The notes beneath the pieces are model-generated. The model was not told where the DNA came from, made no database searches, and was given only the letters and a program-made list of their open reading frames with translations. Positions 1-7,811 of a stretch of DNA of 8,382 nt are shown here, piece after piece. Numbering within the stretch: the first letter of the stretch is position 1; each line of letters starts with the position of its first letter. The stretch spans positions 1 to 8,382 of the forward strand of contig JAZNXY010000049.1 of the NCBI GenBank assembly GCA_045594105.1. Reading direction: 5' to 3'. This stretch comes from URNF01 sp045594105 (lineage in GTDB: Bacteria; Bacillota; Clostridia; Oscillospirales; Acutalibacteraceae). The translations under genes and the position numbers were made by a program.

Positions 1-860
1 TCAAAGATGTCTTTGCCTGTCTCGGTTTTGAGATCGTGAAAAGCAGGCAGGCAATGCATAAAGCGACATTGCTCTCCTGCAATATCCATCAGCTTCATGG
101 TAATGCGGTAGGGTGTCAGCTCACGAATACGCTCCTCCCAGACCTCTGCGGGCTCGCCCATAGATACCCACACATCCGTATACAACACATCGGCATTGAC
201 AACCGCTTTTTCCGGATCGGTTTCAAATTCCAGTACAGCACCCGTCTCTGCCGCCACCTTCTGACAAGCTTGGATAAGTGCTTTATCGGGGAAATACTTT
301 TCAGGTGCCGCTGCCACAAAATGCATACCCATTTTTGCACAGCCCACCATCAGCGAATTACCCATATTGTACCGTGCATCACCAAGGTATACCAGTTTTT
401 TACCCTTCAGCGAACCGAAGTGCTCACGAATGGTCAAAAAATCCGCTAAAATCTGTGTCGGGTGATATTCGTTGGTAAGACCGTTCCACACGGGTACACC
501 TGCGTAGGCAGCCAGCTCTTCTACAATTTCCTGCCCGAAACCACGATATTCAATGCCGTCAAACATTCTGCCAAGCACACGTGCGGTATCCGCAATGCTT
601 TCCTTCTTCCCCATTTGCGAGCTCTTAGGGTCAAGGTACACGGGATGCATACCCAGATCCGCCGCCGCAACTTCAAAGCTGCAGCGGGTGCGGGTGCTGG
701 TCTTTTCAAACACCAGTGCGATGTTTTTGCCTTCGCACAAACGATGCGGTATGCCCGCTTTCTTTTTCGCTTTTAGGTCTGCTGCAAAATTGATAAGCCC
801 TTCAATTTCCGCAGGGGTGAAATCCAATAATTTGAGAAAACTTTTGCCCTTGAGATTCAT
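1..860 (-). CDS. argF: Ornithine carbamoyltransferase, 3' end missing
   Basis: Transfers the carbamoyl group of carbamoyl phosphate to ornithine, giving citrulline in the cytoplasm (sixth step of arginine synthesis). My translation from ATG at 860 gives 286 intact codons before the window edge. The family is usually about 330-340 residues, so roughly 45-50 C-terminal residues lie outside. Visible motifs are the carbamoyl-phosphate loop STRTR (55-59), HPTQ (133-136), the ornithine-binding DVWVSMG (229-235) and the catalytic HCLP (269-272, Cys270). The Asn expected to bind ornithine is present in DARYN (161-165). The sequence resembles the E. coli ArgI / ArcB subgroup (EYRGFGQEIVEELA, HPTQ) more than the Bacillus-type ArgF with HPCQ. 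The start is backed by GGAG in the 12-base gap after argD. As the last visible gene of a complete arginine operon it is most likely biosynthetic; a catabolic ArcB role is the alternative but no arcA or arcC is seen. Confidence 0.95.
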   Translation of the reverse strand, partial: MNLKGKSFLKLLDFTPAEIEGLINFAADLKAKKKAGIPHRLCEGKNIALVFEKTSTRTRCSFEVAAADLGMHPVYLDPKSSQMGKKESIADTARVLGRMFDGIEYRGFGQEIVEELAAYAGVPVWNGLTNEYHPTQILADFLTIREHFGSLKGKKLVYLGDARYNMGNSLMVGCAKMGMHFVAAAPEKYFPDKALIQACQKVAAETGAVLEFETDPEKAVVNADVLYTDVWVSMGEPAEVWEERIRELTPYRITMKLMDIAGEQCRFMHCLPAFHDLKTETGKDIF

Positions 861-872
861 AACCTTTTCTCC

Positions 873-2033
873 TTATTTTGCGGCTTTTTTAATAACCTCT
901 ACCGCTTTTTTTAGTGTTTCCATAGGTATATTCAATGCCGGCAACAAACGCACCTTATGCTTGGCGGTGAGACACAGCACACCGTTTTCCATACACGCTG
1001 CCACCACGTCTTTGGCAGGCCGCACCGTTTCAATACCAATCATCAGACCTTTACCGCTGACCGAAACAATACCGTCAGCACCGTCAAGCTCTTCGAAGAT
1101 ATAACGGCTCTTTGCCTGTACTTCTTCCAAAAATTCGGAGGTAAGACGTTCCAAAACACTGCATGCTCCTGCACAGCACACCGGATTGCCGCCAAAGGTA
1201 GAACCGTGGTCGCCTGCACCGAGTACATTCTGCACCTTTTCACTAAGCAGTGCCGCACCGATCGGCAAACCGCCGCCAAGCCCTTTTGCAGTGGTGACCA
1301 CATCGGGTGTAATACCGTACTGCATATACGCATACAGCGTACCTGTACGACCGTTACCCGTCTGCACTTCATCAATCATCAGCAAAATATCTTCTTGCTG
1401 TGCAAATGCCGCCACATCTTTTACAAAGCTCTCATCAAGGGCATTCACACCGCCTTCACCCTGCACACATTCCAGCAGAATACCGGCAACTTTATGCTGT
1501 TTTGCAAGTGCAATCAATGCTGCGGTATCGTTGGCAGGTGTATGTACAAAACCGGGTGTCAGCGGCTGAAACAGACCGTGAAAATGGTCCTGCCCCGTTG
1601 CCGCCAAGGTAGTCAATGTTCTGCCGTGAAAGCTGTTTTCCAACGTAATAATCGTGGAATGCTCTGCATCCTTCTTCTCTGCCGCATATTTACGGGCAAC
1701 CTTAATCGCACACTCATTTGCTTCCGCACCCGAGTTACCGAAAAACACCTTTTTCATACCGGTGCGCTCACACAGCAGCTGCGCCAATCTTGCGCAAGGG
1801 TCGGTGTAATACAGATTGGACATATGCTGGACCTTACCAAGTTGTGCGGTTACCGCCGCCATCCAGCTGTCATCTGCAATACCAAAAGTATTGACCGCAA
1901 TGCCCGAACCCATATCAATATATTCCTTGCCGTTCTCATCGTAAACATAAGAACCTTTGCCGTTTACGATATGAACGGGAAAACGGGCATACGTGCCCGC
2001 CACATATGCCTTATCCAGTTCGATAATGCTCAT
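873..2033 (-). CDS. argD: Acetylornithine aminotransferase
   Basis: PLP-dependent class III aminotransferase that converts N-acetylglutamate 5-semialdehyde plus glutamate to N2-acetylornithine and 2-oxoglutarate. Its 386 residues are typical for bacterial ArgD. Residues 99-107 (GNSGAEANE) form the phosphate-binding region. FHGRT (135-139) and the cofactor-binding DEVQTGNGRTG (221-231) follow. TTAKGLGGGLPIGA (247-260) carries the Schiff-base lysine, Lys250, and STFGGNP (278-284) follows it. The ATG start overlaps the argB stop by one base (TAATG), with a GGGGGA Shine-Dalgarno inside the end of argB, so the two are probably translationally coupled. ArgD enzymes often also act on succinyl-diaminopimelate in lysine synthesis; the sequence cannot decide that here, but the operon position supports the arginine role. 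Confidence 0.97.
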   Translation of the reverse strand: MSIIELDKAYVAGTYARFPVHIVNGKGSYVYDENGKEYIDMGSGIAVNTFGIADDSWMAAVTAQLGKVQHMSNLYYTDPCARLAQLLCERTGMKKVFFGNSGAEANECAIKVARKYAAEKKDAEHSTIITLENSFHGRTLTTLAATGQDHFHGLFQPLTPGFVHTPANDTAALIALAKQHKVAGILLECVQGEGGVNALDESFVKDVAAFAQQEDILLMIDEVQTGNGRTGTLYAYMQYGITPDVVTTAKGLGGGLPIGAALLSEKVQNVLGAGDHGSTFGGNPVCCAGACSVLERLTSEFLEEVQAKSRYIFEELDGADGIVSVSGKGLMIGIETVRPAKDVVAACMENGVLCLTAKHKVRLLPALNIPMETLKKAVEVIKKAAK

Positions 2034-2899
2034 TACTTGTCCCCCGTTACCATGGTGCCGGCACCTTCATCGGTCAGCATTTCCATCAAAATAGAATGCG
2101 GTACACGGCCATCCATAATGATAACACTTTTTACGCCTTCTTCAATGGCTTCAATGCAACAATCCACTTTAGGAATCATCCCGCCCGAAATGACGCCCTC
2201 TTTATAAAGCTGTTTGGCTTCGGATACGGTCAATTCGGGAATCAGGGTGGTCGGGTCGTCTTTATCACGTAAAATGCCGTCAATATCGGTCATCATAAAC
2301 AGACGTTCCGCACCCAAGGCACCTGCAATATATGCCGCTGCGGTATCACCGTTAATGTTATACACATTGCCCTCACGGTCACTTGCCACAGTAGAAACAA
2401 CCGGAATATAGTTTTTCTCTAGAAGATCGGTAATCGGCTGGGTGCGAATCTTAGTGATTTCGCCCACAAAACCAAGACGCTCGTCCTTGACCTTCGCTTC
2501 AATGATACCACCGTCAATGCCCGAGACACCAACAGCATGACCGCCCTTCATCTGCACAAGATTGACAAGTGTTTTATTCACTTTACCTGCCAAAACCATT
2601 TGTACAATATCAACGGTTTCTTTATCGGTAACACGCAAGCCATCCAAAAACACCGCTTCTTTACCGAGTTTTTTCATGGTTTCACTGATTTCCGGACCAC
2701 CGCCATGGATCAACACGACCTTCACACCGATAAGCCAAAGCAGTGCAATGTCTTCCATTACCTGCTGCTTTAACTGTTCGTTAACCATGGCGTTGCCGCC
2801 ATATTTAATCACCACAATTTTGCCGGTATACCGCTTGATATACGGCAGTGCCTGCGTTAATACTTCTGCACGCTGTGCATTGGAAAATTCCCATTCCAT
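2033..2899 (-). CDS. argB: Acetylglutamate kinase
   Basis: Phosphorylates N-acetylglutamate with ATP to N-acetylglutamyl 5-phosphate. It is the expected arginine feedback point in organisms using the ArgJ cycle. Starting at ATG 2899 gives 288 residues. Motifs of the amino acid kinase fold are KYGGNAM (32-38), HGGGPEI (65-71), GLRVTD (87-92), the NINGDTAAA region, TDIDGIL and, near the C-terminus, SGGMIPKVD with a substrate/ATP-site lysine. About 25 residues precede the first strand (EWEFSNAQRAEVLTQALPYI), resembling the N-terminal helix of hexameric, arginine-inhibited kinases such as that of Thermotoga maritima; arginine sensitivity is an inference. A longer reading frame reaches GTG at 2926 but would overlap argJ by 17 bases and lacks a Shine-Dalgarno. 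ATG 2899 has GAGGTG six bases upstream, directly after the argJ stop. Confidence 0.96.
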   Translation of the reverse strand: MEWEFSNAQRAEVLTQALPYIKRYTGKIVVIKYGGNAMVNEQLKQQVMEDIALLWLIGVKVVLIHGGGPEISETMKKLGKEAVFLDGLRVTDKETVDIVQMVLAGKVNKTLVNLVQMKGGHAVGVSGIDGGIIEAKVKDERLGFVGEITKIRTQPITDLLEKNYIPVVSTVASDREGNVYNINGDTAAAYIAGALGAERLFMMTDIDGILRDKDDPTTLIPELTVSEAKQLYKEGVISGGMIPKVDCCIEAIEEGVKSVIIMDGRVPHSILMEMLTDEGAGTMVTGDK

Positions 2900-2905
2900 T
2901 TCATT

Positions 2906-2911
2906 CACCTC
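2906..2911 (-). promoter_or_regulatory. Ribosome-binding site that fixes the argB start
   Basis: GAGGTG overlaps the TGA stop codon of argJ and ends six bases before ATG 2899. The alternative in-frame GTG at 2926 lies inside argJ with no comparable sequence upstream. The stop/Shine-Dalgarno overlap suggests ribosomes ending argJ can restart on argB. Confidence 0.8.
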
Positions 2912-4124
2912 AGGTACGGTAGTCACCGTTAATCTTTACATAATCGTACGTAAGGTCGCAACCCCAGGCGGTCGCTGTAAAAGCACCGTCACCGACACTT
3001 ACAACAATCTCAATCTCGTTTTGGAGCAAGATTTCTTTGGCTTTTTCTTCCGAGAACGGTACGCCTGCACCGTTTTCACACACTAAAATCTCACCTTTTG
3101 CCGAGCGGAAGGAAACGGCAACCTTGGATACGTCCACCGCAGCACCGCTATAACCGATGGCACACAGCACACGACCCCAGTTGGCGTCCGCACCGAACAT
3201 AGCCGCCTTCAGCAGAGAAGAACATACCACACTCTTTGCAACCGTCTTTGCGGTGGCGAGATCACAAGCTCCGCTCACCTGACATTCCAGCATTTTGGTA
3301 GCACCTTCACCGTCCGCGGCAATACAGCGGCACAGATGTACGGTAATAGTGTTCAGTGCGGTCATAAAAGCAGTGAAGTCGTCGCCTTCAGCAGTGATTT
3401 CTGCGTTACCTGCCAAGCCGTTTGCAAGAACCGTCACCATATCGTTGGTAGAGGTATCGCCGTCAATGCTCAACATATTAAAGGTATTCTGAATATCGGC
3501 AGACAATGCTTTTTGCAGCATCTGAGCAGAGATAGCAACATCGGTAGTGATAAACACCAGCATGGTTGCCATATTCGGATGAATCATACCACTGCCCTTT
3601 GCAATACCGCCGATTTTGCAGGTTTTGCCGTCCACCGTAAACTCCACGGCAATTTCCTTTACCGCAACATCGGTGGTCATAATGCCCTCTGCGGCGGCAA
3701 GACTGTTATCTGTGCCAAGACCTGCAACCAATGCGGGAATGCTGTTTTGAATCGGCGTAATATCCAGCGGCTGACCGATAACACCGGTCGAGGCCACCAC
3801 AACATCATTTGCCGCAATACCCGTTTCCGCAGACAACAATTCACACATTTTTTCGGCAACCTCAATACCGTCTGCGTTACAGGTGTTGGCATTGCCGCTG
3901 TTACAAATCACCGCCTGCGCTTTGCCGTTCGCCAAATGTGCTTTCGTTACTGTCAAGGGGGCTCCCTTTACAAGATTGGTAGTATATACTGCCGCCGCCG
4001 TTGCAGGTACATCACTCACAATAAGCGACAAATCTCTTTTTGTCCTGTTTTTACGGATACCGCAATGAATACCGTTTGCCCTAAAGCCATTAGCGGCACA
4101 CACGCCGCCGGGAATGATTTTCAT
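2910..4124 (-). CDS. argJ: Bifunctional glutamate N-acetyltransferase / ornithine acetyltransferase
   Basis: Moves the acetyl group from N-acetylornithine to glutamate, releasing ornithine and regenerating N-acetylglutamate. Bifunctional members can also use acetyl-CoA to start the cycle. The 404-residue proenzyme is full length and belongs to the self-cleaving Ntn-hydrolase-like ArgJ family. KGSGMIHPNMATML (176-189) is the autoprocessing site, with cleavage expected between Ala186 and Thr187, so Thr187 becomes the nucleophile. STGVIG (112-117) supplies the oxyanion-hole Thr-Gly. The N-terminus (GFRANGIHCGIRKN) and the C-terminal YVKINGDYRT are family hallmarks. ATG 4124 follows the argC stop by three bases. 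Its Shine-Dalgarno GGAGG is inside the last codons of argC. No separate argA or argE is present in the window, which fits a bifunctional ArgJ, but monofunctional activity cannot be excluded from sequence. Confidence 0.97.
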   Translation of the reverse strand: MKIIPGGVCAANGFRANGIHCGIRKNRTKRDLSLIVSDVPATAAAVYTTNLVKGAPLTVTKAHLANGKAQAVICNSGNANTCNADGIEVAEKMCELLSAETGIAANDVVVASTGVIGQPLDITPIQNSIPALVAGLGTDNSLAAAEGIMTTDVAVKEIAVEFTVDGKTCKIGGIAKGSGMIHPNMATMLVFITTDVAISAQMLQKALSADIQNTFNMLSIDGDTSTNDMVTVLANGLAGNAEITAEGDDFTAFMTALNTITVHLCRCIAADGEGATKMLECQVSGACDLATAKTVAKSVVCSSLLKAAMFGADANWGRVLCAIGYSGAAVDVSKVAVSFRSAKGEILVCENGAGVPFSEEKAKEILLQNEIEIVVSVGDGAFTATAWGCDLTYDYVKINGDYRT

Positions 4125-4127
4125 AGA

Positions 4128-5054
4128 TTATCCTCCGATTTGTAAACCTGTAGTCTCTTCCACACCAAGTAAAATGTTCATATTCTGAATAGCTGCACCC
4201 GAAGCACCTTTTCCAAGGTTATCGAAACGTGCCACAAGCAGTAACCGTTCTGTATTACCCGTAACCGTTATCTGCATATCGTCCCTTCCGGAAAAAGCCG
4301 ATGCAGAGAGGAAGCCCTCCTCCGTCGCATCTTCCGTAAAGTGTACCAGCTTGCCTGTATATGTTGCTTTATATACGTCAACAATATCTGTCAGATTGCC
4401 TTTTACATCCTTACCAAACAGCGGCACGGTCACTTCCATACCACTGTAATAGTCTCCAACAATGGGACAGAAGATCGGGTCGTATGTAATACCGCATATT
4501 TTTGCCATTTCAGGCAGATGCTTGTGTTGCTGTGCCAACGCATACTGCCGCGGTGCCTGCAACAACGGATCACGGTCTGCCGCTTCATAAGCAGCAATCA
4601 TGCCCTTACCGCCACCGGAGTAGCCGGTCAGTGAAAAGCAGGTCAGCGCTGCATCCCTATTCAAAAGACCCGCTTTCACAAGCGGCTGCACCAAAGCCAC
4701 GAAACCGCTTGCGTGACAACCGGGATTCGCAATCCGTTTACACGCTTTAATACGGTCTGCACCATATATTTCAGGAAAACCGTATGCCCAGCCATCTGCC
4801 GTGCGGTGTGCGGTAGAGGTATCTATTACCGCTGTGGTGTCATTTTCAATCAACGAAACCGCCTCTCGTGCCGCCGCATCGGGAAGACACAAAAAAGCAA
4901 TATCCGCTGCATTTAATGCTTCTTTACGGGCTGCAACATCTTTACGCACCGCATCCGCCAACGTAATCAACGTAATGTCCGTTCTTGCAGACAGACGGTC
5001 TGCAATACGCAGACCGGTTGTACCTGCACTGCCGTCAATAAAAACCTTTGTCAT
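4128..5054 (-). CDS. argC: N-acetyl-gamma-glutamyl-phosphate reductase, short (type 2) form
   Basis: Reduces N-acetylglutamyl 5-phosphate with NADPH to N-acetylglutamate 5-semialdehyde. The protein has 308 residues, shorter than the E. coli type of about 334. The Rossmann loop IDGSAGTTGLRI (6-17) binds NADP. The catalytic cysteine is Cys113 in IANPGCHASGF (108-118), where the longer type usually has NPGCYPT. GYSGGGKGM and the C-terminal half form the dimerisation/substrate domain. These features match the second AGPR subfamily. The ATG overlaps the argH stop by four bases (ATGA), and an AAAGGAG lies about 11 bases upstream within argH. The two final glycine codons (GGA GGA) double as the Shine-Dalgarno for argJ, so the C-terminus here is shaped by the next gene's start signal. 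Confidence 0.95.
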   Translation of the reverse strand: MTKVFIDGSAGTTGLRIADRLSARTDITLITLADAVRKDVAARKEALNAADIAFLCLPDAAAREAVSLIENDTTAVIDTSTAHRTADGWAYGFPEIYGADRIKACKRIANPGCHASGFVALVQPLVKAGLLNRDAALTCFSLTGYSGGGKGMIAAYEAADRDPLLQAPRQYALAQQHKHLPEMAKICGITYDPIFCPIVGDYYSGMEVTVPLFGKDVKGNLTDIVDVYKATYTGKLVHFTEDATEEGFLSASAFSGRDDMQITVTGNTERLLLVARFDNLGKGASGAAIQNMNILLGVEETTGLQIGG

Positions 5055-6427
5055 TTTGCGAGAGTCTCCTTTACAAAGGCAATTTGCTGTTCCACCGAGC
5101 CGATAGAGGTACCGCCTGCGGAAATACGTTTTTCCACGCAGGTCACCAGATCAATATCGGTGTATACATCCGCCTCAAACAACTCACTGAACACCTTGTA
5201 TTCTTCCAAGGTGAGTGTTTCCAGGATTTTTCCTTCCTCAATACATTTCGCAACAATTTGTCCCGAAATCTTATACGCACTGCGGAACGGCAAGCCCTTT
5301 TTCACAAGGTAGTCCGCAAGGTCGGTGGCGTTGATAAAGCCCGCCTGTGCCGCTTTTTTCATATTATCGGTGCGTGCGGTCATGGTTGCCACCATCGGTG
5401 CGAATACCGCAAGGCACATTTTCACCGTTTCAATAGCATCAAACACGCATTCTTTATCTTCCTGCATATCCTTGTTGTAAGCAAGCGGCAGGCCCTTCAA
5501 GGTCGTCAGCAAGCCCATAAGGTCACCATATACACGGCCCGTCTTACCACGTGCCAATTCCGCCATATCGGGATTTTTCTTCTGCGGCATAATGGAAGAG
5601 CCGGTTGTATAAGCATCAGACAGCTCTACAAAACGGAACTCCCAGCTTGACCATAAAATAATTTCCTCGGAAAAGCGGGATATATGCATCATCAGAATCG
5701 ACAAAGCACTCAGCAGCTCTACACAGAAATCACGATCCGAAACGCCGTCTAAGCTATTGCGACAGATATCGTCAAAGCCGAGCTTTTTTGCTTCAAATAC
5801 ACGGTCGGTGTCATAGGTAGTACCCGCCAAGGCACAGCTGCCGATAGGCGATACATTCATGCGACGTACACAATCTTTCAAACGGTCGATATCTCTTAAA
5901 AACATCATAGCATACGCCATCAAATGATGCCCGAAGGTGATGGGCTGTGCACGTTGCAGATGCGTGTACCCCGGCATAATCGCCGCTTTGTGCTGTTCTG
6001 CCTGATCGGTCAACGCAGCCAACAATGAACGGATACCGTCAACAATTTCGGCGGTTTCATCGCGCAGATACATACGGATATCCAATGCCACCTGGTCATT
6101 ACGGCTTCTCGCCGTGTGCAGCTTTTTGCCCACATCGCCAAGACGTGCGGTCAATTCCTGTTCCACAAACATATGAATATCTTCGCAGGACATATCGAGA
6201 GCCAATGCGCCGCTGTCCAGGTCGTCCAGGATCCCCTGCAGCCCGTCGATAAGAGTCGCAGCTTCTTGTTCGGTGATAATATGCTGTGCACCCAACATAG
6301 CCGCATGCGCCATACTGCCCGTAATATCCTGCTTGTACATTTTATAATCGAAGCGAATGGAGGAATTGAAATCATCCGCCACGCTGTCGGTTACGCCTGC
6401 GGTTCTGCCCGCCCACATCTTTGCCAT
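5051..6427 (-). CDS. argH: Argininosuccinate lyase
   Basis: Splits argininosuccinate into arginine and fumarate, the last step of the pathway. The 458 residues are the usual length for this fumarase/aspartase superfamily enzyme. The N-terminal MWAGRT (4-9) is typical. HTARSRNDQ (104-112) forms part of the active site. YTHLQRAQP (154-162) includes the conserved His156. The signature GSSIMPQKKNPD (276-287) carries the catalytic serine on the flexible loop. The start at ATG 6427 has AAGGAGT a few bases upstream in the argG-argH gap. The stop overlaps the start of argC (ATGA). Placement of argGH at the front of the operon puts the last two steps first in transcription. Nothing looks truncated or altered. 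Confidence 0.98.
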   Translation of the reverse strand: MAKMWAGRTAGVTDSVADDFNSSIRFDYKMYKQDITGSMAHAAMLGAQHIITEQEAATLIDGLQGILDDLDSGALALDMSCEDIHMFVEQELTARLGDVGKKLHTARSRNDQVALDIRMYLRDETAEIVDGIRSLLAALTDQAEQHKAAIMPGYTHLQRAQPITFGHHLMAYAMMFLRDIDRLKDCVRRMNVSPIGSCALAGTTYDTDRVFEAKKLGFDDICRNSLDGVSDRDFCVELLSALSILMMHISRFSEEIILWSSWEFRFVELSDAYTTGSSIMPQKKNPDMAELARGKTGRVYGDLMGLLTTLKGLPLAYNKDMQEDKECVFDAIETVKMCLAVFAPMVATMTARTDNMKKAAQAGFINATDLADYLVKKGLPFRSAYKISGQIVAKCIEEGKILETLTLEEYKVFSELFEADVYTDIDLVTCVEKRISAGGTSIGSVEQQIAFVKETLAK

Positions 6428-6451
6428 AACATACTCCTTAAAAATACCGAT

Positions 6452-6479
6452 AGTCCTGCGCGAAAATCCACGCAGGACT
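6452..6479 (-). other. Perfect 9-bp hairpin between argG and argH
   Basis: On the transcribed strand AGTCCTGCG and CGCAGGACT (6479-6471 and 6460-6452) are perfect inverted repeats around the 10-base loop TGGATTTTCG. It lies in the only long gap of the operon. The next T-run (five Ts) begins about seven bases after the stem, so it is not a canonical intrinsic terminator. A role in RNA processing, 3'-end protection of argG message or partial attenuation is possible but not shown. Confidence 0.6.
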
Positions 6480-6488
6480 TAAGGTTAC

Positions 6489-7709
6489 TTACTTGTTTTT
6501 TGCGTCCACCATGGCCTGCACCTTAATCGGCAGACCGTACAGGTTGATAAATCCTGCAGAGTCCTTCTGGTCGTAGTCGCTCTCGCCGAAGGTGGCAATT
6601 TCTTCGCTGTACAGCGAATAGGGACTCCACACACCGGCATTGATGATATTGCCTTTGTACAGTTTGAGTTTTACGGTGCCCGTAACCTTCTCCTGCGTTT
6701 TATCTACGAAAGCGGAGAGCGCTTCACGCAAGGGCGTAAACCACTGACCGTTATAAACGAGTTCTGCGAAGGTAATAGCAAGACGTTCTTTTTCGTGTGC
6801 TACCATTTTATCCAAGCAGATAGATTCAAGCACTCTATGTGCTTTATACAGAATGGTACCGCCGGGAGTTTCATATACGCCACGGCATTTCATACCAACC
6901 AGACGGTTCTCTACAATGTCAATGATGCCGACACCGTTAGCACCGCCAACCTCGTTCAGTTTCAAAATAATCTCCTTGGCACTCATCTTCTGACCGTCAA
7001 GTGCTACCGGTACACCCTGTACAAATTCGAGGGTTACGTAGGTGGGGGCATCGGGTGCCTGCATGGGAGATACGCCCATTTCCAAAAAACCCTCTTTTTC
7101 GTACATCGGTTCGTTGCCGGTATCTTCAAGATCCATACCCTCGTGAGACAGATGCCACAGGTTCTTATCCTTGGAATAGTTGGTCTCTCTGTTGATTTTC
7201 AGCGGAATGTTATGCGCCTCGGCATACTCAATTTCCTCTTCACGAGATTTAATATCCCATTCTCTCCACGGAGCGATAATAGGCATATCGGGAGCAAAAT
7301 GCTTTACAGCCAGCTCGAAACGCACCTGGTCGTTACCTTTGCCGGTACAGCCGTGGCAAATCGCATCGGCACCTTCCTGCAGTGCAATCTCCACGAGCCC
7401 TTTCGCAATGCAAGGACGTGCATGGCTGGTACCAAGCAGATAATCCTCATAAACAGCGCCCGCCTTCATGGTAGGAATAATATATTCATCAACATACTCG
7501 TCGGTCAAGTCCAGTACGTACAGTTTGGATGCACCGGTTTTCAGTGCTTTTTCTTCCAGTCCGTCCAGCTCATCCGCCTGACCTACATTACCCGAAACCG
7601 CAATAACCTCACAGCCATTGTAGTTCTCTTTCAGCCACGGAATGATAATGGAGGTATCCAGACCACCCGAATATGCCAATACAACTTTTTTGATGCTTTC
7701 TTTGTTCAT
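6489..7709 (-). CDS. argG: Argininosuccinate synthase
   Basis: Joins citrulline and aspartate at the cost of ATP to AMP plus pyrophosphate, giving argininosuccinate. From ATG 7709 the protein is 406 residues, the normal length. The N-terminal PP-loop AYSGGLDTS (12-20) binds [11 protein letters not shown] (93-100), [13 protein letters not shown] (120-132) and NLWHLSHEG (183-191) are strongly conserved family blocks that line the ATP, citrulline and aspartate sites. The frame stays open to a TTG at 7739, but that start would translate through the ARG box and has no ribosome-binding site. ATG 7709 has GGAGG (7722-7718) eight bases upstream. It is the first gene of the operon, 45 bases or so downstream of the proximal promoter, and probably under direct ArgR control. 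Confidence 0.98.
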   Translation of the reverse strand: MNKESIKKVVLAYSGGLDTSIIIPWLKENYNGCEVIAVSGNVGQADELDGLEEKALKTGASKLYVLDLTDEYVDEYIIPTMKAGAVYEDYLLGTSHARPCIAKGLVEIALQEGADAICHGCTGKGNDQVRFELAVKHFAPDMPIIAPWREWDIKSREEEIEYAEAHNIPLKINRETNYSKDKNLWHLSHEGMDLEDTGNEPMYEKEGFLEMGVSPMQAPDAPTYVTLEFVQGVPVALDGQKMSAKEIILKLNEVGGANGVGIIDIVENRLVGMKCRGVYETPGGTILYKAHRVLESICLDKMVAHEKERLAITFAELVYNGQWFTPLREALSAFVDKTQEKVTGTVKLKLYKGNIINAGVWSPYSLYSEEIATFGESDYDQKDSAGFINLYGLPIKVQAMVDAKNK

Positions 7710-7717
7710 AACCTTTG

Positions 7718-7722
7718 CCTCC
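7718..7722 (-). promoter_or_regulatory. argG ribosome-binding site
   Basis: GGAGG eight bases before ATG 7709 fixes the argG start. The 18-base ARG-box match (7723-7740) directly abuts it, so operator and translation signal are packed together in a very short leader. Confidence 0.85.
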
Positions 7723-7724
7723 GA

Positions 7725-7738
7725 TGAATAAATATACA
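7725..7738. promoter_or_regulatory. ARG box (ArgR/AhrC operator) in the argG leader
   Basis: TGAATAAATATACA on the plus strand (TGTATATTTATTCA on the minus strand) fits the palindromic ArgR core TGNATWWWWATNCA with no mismatch. The flanking 18-mer agrees with the Bacillus consensus as I recall it at about 15 of 18 positions. The centre lies roughly 23 bases downstream of the predicted start of the proximal promoter. A bound ArgR hexamer there should hinder promoter clearance or act as a roadblock when arginine is plentiful. Binding is inferred; argR itself is not in the window. Confidence 0.8.
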
Positions 7739-7760
7739 ATATTTTTGTTGGTATGCAGGG

Positions 7761-7788
7761 ATTATACCACGAAACAGCGGTTTGTCAA
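7761..7788 (-). promoter_or_regulatory. Proximal sigma-A promoter of the arg operon
   Basis: Reading the minus strand, TTGACA (7788-7783) and TATAAT (7766-7761) are perfect -35 and -10 hexamers separated by 16 bases. Initiation is expected near 7754, giving a leader of about 45 bases before argG. The promoter is flanked by the ARG box in the leader and a weaker one just upstream of the -35. Confidence 0.88.
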
Positions 7789-7797
7789 CCCCTAAAA

Positions 7798-7811
7798 TGA
7801 AAAAATATACA
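7798..7811. promoter_or_regulatory. Probable second ARG box
   Basis: TGAAAAAATATACA differs from TGNATWWWWATNCA at one position. It lies ten bases upstream of the proximal -35. Its offset from the leader ARG box is 73 bp, close to seven helical turns, so both sites would face the same side of the DNA. This suits a hexamer gripping both across the promoter. It is weaker than the leader site and AT-rich sequence can mimic it. Confidence 0.5.

Noticed and set aside
957..2207. Long open frame of 416 codons on the plus strand
   Set aside because: Antisense to argD and the end of argB, which are unmistakable. Its translation is rich in Cys, His, Thr and Arg with no family resemblance, as expected of a shadow frame.
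3336..4145. 269-codon open frame on the plus strand
   Set aside because: Antisense shadow of argJ with no ribosome-binding site and atypical composition.
6795..7727. 310-codon open frame on the plus strand
   Set aside because: Antisense shadow of argG; no promoter or ribosome-binding site and no recognisable protein.
7710..7739. Upstream TTG start for argG adding ten residues
   Set aside because: It would place the start inside the ARG box with no Shine-Dalgarno, while ATG 7709 has GGAGG at eight bases and gives the normal ArgG N-terminus.
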